From the NCBI RefSeq assembly GCF_009849585.1, contig NZ_VCRN01000003.1:1-64000 (forward strand): a stretch of DNA of 64,000 nt, written 5' to 3'. Positions 61,839 to 64,000 of the stretch are shown piece after piece (the first letter of the stretch is position 1; each line of letters begins with the position of its first letter). Source of the DNA: Bacillus sp. ZZV12-4809. GTDB lineage: Bacteria; Bacillota; Bacilli; Bacillales; Cytobacillaceae. Below the pieces are notes generated by a model. It saw only the letters and a list, made by a program, of their open reading frames with translations, was not told the DNA's origin and ran no database searches. The position numbers and the translations under genes were made by a program.

Positions 61839-63218
61839 ATGTTGGGGTTTTTACAGAAAATTGGCAAGTCTTTAATGCTCCCGATAGCAGTTATGCCAGC
61901 TGCTGCACTTTTATTGAGGCTGGGACAGGATGACCTTTTAGGGATTCCATTTATATCTGCAGCGGGGAATGCTGTTTTTGGGCATTTGGCTCTCTTGTTT
62001 GCCATTGGGATTGCCATTGGTTTTTCTAAGGATGGAAGCGGGGCAGCTGCACTTGCTGGTGCAGTGGGTTATTTTGTACTGACTGAAGGTGCCGCGGCTA
62101 TAAACGAAACGGTTAATATGGGTGTTTTTGGCGGAATCATTTCTGGTATTATTGCAGGGCTATTATACAATAAATACCATGATATTAAGCTGCCGGAATG
62201 GCTTGGATTCTTTGGGGGAAAACGATTTGTACCGATAATTACCTCACTTGCTATGATTGTCATCGCATTTTTATTTGGGTATGTATGGCCACCAGTACAG
62301 GCCGGCATAAACAGTGTCGGCGATTGGATTATCGGGGCAGGGGCAGCAGGTGTTGGGGTATTCGGATTCCTGAACCGTCTTTTAATTCCTGTTGGTCTCC
62401 ATCATATACTGAACACACTCGTCTGGTTTGAGTTCGGCGAGTTTACCAATGCAGCAGGGGATGTTATTAAAGGAGACTTATGGCGCTTCCTTGCAAAGGA
62501 TCCTTCTGCTGGAATCTTTATGACAGGATTTTTCCCAATTATGATGTTTGGGCTGCCTGGTGCTGCTCTGGCCATGGTTGCGGCTGCAAAGAAGGAAAGA
62601 AGGAAAGCGGTGGCAGGGGCAATGGCTGGACTTGCATTTACTTCCTTCCTGACAGGTATTACAGAGCCGATTGAATTCCTGTTTATGTTCTTATCACCGG
62701 TTTTATATTTGATTCATGCTGCTTTGACAGGTGTGGCTATGTCCATTACCTATGTACTGGATATTCATCATGGTTTCGGATTCTCAGCGGGCGCCCTCGA
62801 TTACATTCTAAACTTTGGCATTGCTCAGAAGCCGGTTCTGCTGGCCGGGATGGGTCTCCTGTATGCTATCCTGTATTTTGTGATTTTCTATTACCTGATC
62901 AGGAAACTGGATTTGAAAACACCTGGAAGGGAAGACGAAATTGAAGGTGAGTTTGAAGGGAATACATCTATAAAGGGCAAATATGCTGAAGCAGCAGACG
63001 CTTATATGCAGGCTTTAGGCGGGAAAGAGAACCTTGTAGAACTCGATAATTGTGTAACCCGCCTTCGTTTAAGGGTGACTGATATGTCACTTGTTGATGA
63101 GGGGCAATTAAAACAGCTCGGAGCAAAAGGAGTCATAAAGCTCAGCAAAACCAGTCTGCAGGTCATTGTGGGAACGGATGTAGAATTCCTGTCAAATGAA
63201 ATGAAGAAATTACGTTAA
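61839..63218 (+). CDS. nagP: PTS N-acetylglucosamine transporter, EIICB (NagP-like)
   Basis: Imports and phosphorylates GlcNAc. The EIIC part (about 1-360) starts MLGFLQKIGKSLMLPIAVMPAAALLLRLG and has PVGLHHILNTLVWFE and GITEPIEFLF. A linker (about 365-385) leads to EIIB (about 385-459) with the phospho-Cys in NCVTRLRL. The C-then-B order and sequence match NagP, not MurP (B-then-C), which occupies this spot in B. subtilis. No EIIA domain, so it uses a shared one. AAAGAGGTG precedes the ATG. Confidence 0.88.
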   Translation: MLGFLQKIGKSLMLPIAVMPAAALLLRLGQDDLLGIPFISAAGNAVFGHLALLFAIGIAIGFSKDGSGAAALAGAVGYFVLTEGAAAINETVNMGVFGGIISGIIAGLLYNKYHDIKLPEWLGFFGGKRFVPIITSLAMIVIAFLFGYVWPPVQAGINSVGDWIIGAGAAGVGVFGFLNRLLIPVGLHHILNTLVWFEFGEFTNAAGDVIKGDLWRFLAKDPSAGIFMTGFFPIMMFGLPGAALAMVAAAKKERRKAVAGAMAGLAFTSFLTGITEPIEFLFMFLSPVLYLIHAALTGVAMSITYVLDIHHGFGFSAGALDYILNFGIAQKPVLLAGMGLLYAILYFVIFYYLIRKLDLKTPGREDEIEGEFEGNTSIKGKYAEAADAYMQALGGKENLVELDNCVTRLRLRVTDMSLVDEGQLKQLGAKGVIKLSKTSLQVIVGTDVEFLSNEMKKLR

Positions 63219-63228
63219 AAAATACCAT

Positions 63229-63257
63229 TCTGGCCCGAGGAGGGGTCAGATTTTTTT
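63229..63257 (+). terminator. Terminator of nagP
   Basis: TCTGGCCC / GGGGTCAGA stem followed by seven T residues. Confidence 0.85.
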
Positions 63258-63381
63258 AAAAAAGATGGACAAGTGCCAATTTTTGCAATGCCGGGATATT
63301 TGTTTATGCATGTCCAAGTTCAGAACATACGATGTAAACGTAAGGGTACCCATAGTAGTTGAATAAAAGGGGGGAAATCGT

Positions 63382-63522
63382 ATGTTAAATGGAGCATTAA
63401 CACCGTTACTAGTACTTGGACTAGTACTTTTATGGATTGTAGTCAGACTCATTTCACCGTCTTTAGCTGACAAAATCAAGGGTAGAATTTGCAGCCTATT
63501 GGACTGTCTGCCTGCTTCTTAA
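63382..63522 (+). CDS. Small single-helix membrane protein, 46 residues
   Basis: A membrane helix (TPLLVLGLVLLWIVVRLI) followed by a short basic tail with two Cys (RICSLLDCLPAS). AAAAGGGGGGAA precedes ATG 63382. No family recognised. Terminator at 63548. Confidence 0.6.
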   Translation: MLNGALTPLLVLGLVLLWIVVRLISPSLADKIKGRICSLLDCLPAS

Positions 63523-63547
63523 TATGTCTAATAGATATATCCAATTT

Positions 63548-63575
63548 AAACCCTGGTTATTGCCCAGGGTTTTTC
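63548..63575 (+). terminator. Intrinsic terminator
   Basis: AACCCTGG / CCAGGGTT stem followed by T5. Confidence 0.85.
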
Positions 63576-63677
63576 AATGTCATTTCCATAAGTTCTTCTT
63601 TTCTCTGTATGTTTGTCCATTCCATTAATTAAGCATATACATAATATAGGGTAGAAACTATGAAAGGCAGGTTTATT

Positions 63678-64000
63678 ATGGATCAACCTACTAAAAAGAA
63701 TGATTCTCTTGAGAATTCGGACAATCTGGAAAAGCTGGCAGGGGAACTGCTGAAATACGGACAGAATTTAGATTTTAATTCATTATTGAGTTTGGCCGGT
63801 AAAATTATTAATGATGATTCTATATTGAATCTTTCAGAAGGTATAAAGGTAAGTGAGGAAAAAGCGGCAGTGGATGAAACCGGGGAAAATGGAGACACCG
63901 AATACCTAAAGAAACAAATGGCATCTCTAAGAGCCGAGATGGCAGCATTAAAAAAAGAGGTCAGTGAATTAAAAAGGCAAAATGAATCCCTGATTGGCAT
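63678..64000 (+). CDS. Hypothetical coiled-coil protein, cut by the window end
   Basis: An open frame from ATG 63678 (AAAGGCAGG upstream) runs off the window after 107 codons. The start is hydrophilic (DQPTKKNDSLENSD), and residues from about 75 form a heptad-rich coiled coil (LKKQMASLRAEMAALKKEV). No family recognised. The minus-strand frame over the same DNA is a shadow. Confidence 0.65.
   Translation, partial: MDQPTKKNDSLENSDNLEKLAGELLKYGQNLDFNSLLSLAGKIINDDSILNLSEGIKVSEEKAAVDETGENGDTEYLKKQMASLRAEMAALKKEVSELKRQNESLIG

Noticed and set aside
63683-64000. 105-codon minus-strand frame at the window end
   Set aside because: The plus strand has a better frame with a ribosome site and a coiled-coil product; the minus frame is Ser/Phe-rich as expected of a shadow.

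Overview
The window is ordinary chromosomal DNA from a spore-forming, low-GC Gram-positive bacterium of the family Bacillaceae (a Cytobacillus, Mesobacillus or Neobacillus-like genome is my guess). Signs of this are a TnrA nitrogen regulator with TnrA/GlnR boxes, the sporulation-type diadenylate cyclase CdaS, a gamma-type SASP-like protein, T-box control of trp genes, a BirA operator, NreABC-type nitrate regulation, strong AGGAGG ribosome sites, frequent TTG/GTG starts and compact U-tailed terminators. I saw no rRNA, tRNA, IS element, CRISPR array or prophage.

Layout. 0.3-2.8 kb: M20 amidohydrolase with a membrane protein of probable DUF3100 type. 2.9-3.5 kb: decayed or orphan reading frames. 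3.45-7.1 kb: class Ia ribonucleotide reductase nrdAB behind two NrdR-like boxes and a cobalamin riboswitch. 7.1-8.8 kb: bioY-bioB with a BirA operator. 8.9-10.9 kb: secreted M28 aminopeptidase and DUF2188 protein. 10.9-11.06 kb: a predicted minus-strand small RNA. 11.2-14.8 kb: fruRKA fructose operon. 15-20.9 kb: GNAT, DUF2935, a predicted SOS-controlled type I toxin/antitoxin pair, small proteins, hydrolase, MFS pump and MOSC protein. 20.95-28.1 kb: complete trpEGDCFBA operon behind two tandem tRNA-Trp T-boxes. 28.2-30.8 kb: SsuBCA-type ABC importer. 31-40 kb: LemA/TPM pair, methyltransferase, CdaS, HMCES-type protein, DinB-fold protein, class B PBP and several small genes.

40.1-50.5 kb is the most unusual region. 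It holds a molybdenum oxidoreductase (Nas/Nap-type catalytic subunit, four-cluster ferredoxin, NarI-like cytochrome b, Tat-exported bc1-type Rieske protein, three small orphan proteins), a NarK nitrate transporter fused to a PAS domain, a sensor-less NreB-like kinase in the same reading frame one stop codon later, NreC, a NreA-like GAF protein and a second, triple-PAS kinase. All follow two 13-bp palindromes that look like NreC sites. I read it as a self-contained nitrate respiration module in which the transporter may carry part of the sensor.

50.5-52 kb: padR-chrA with a palindromic operator. 52.1-53 kb: tnrA with two TnrA boxes and a divergent pair of tiny genes. 53.1-54.4 kb: two-gene ThrE-like exporter. 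54.5-56.2 kb: ABC multidrug-type exporter. 56.3-63.2 kb: peptidoglycan recycling operon amiE-nagZ-namZ-nagP behind a NagR-like site. The window ends in small genes, the last cut by the edge.
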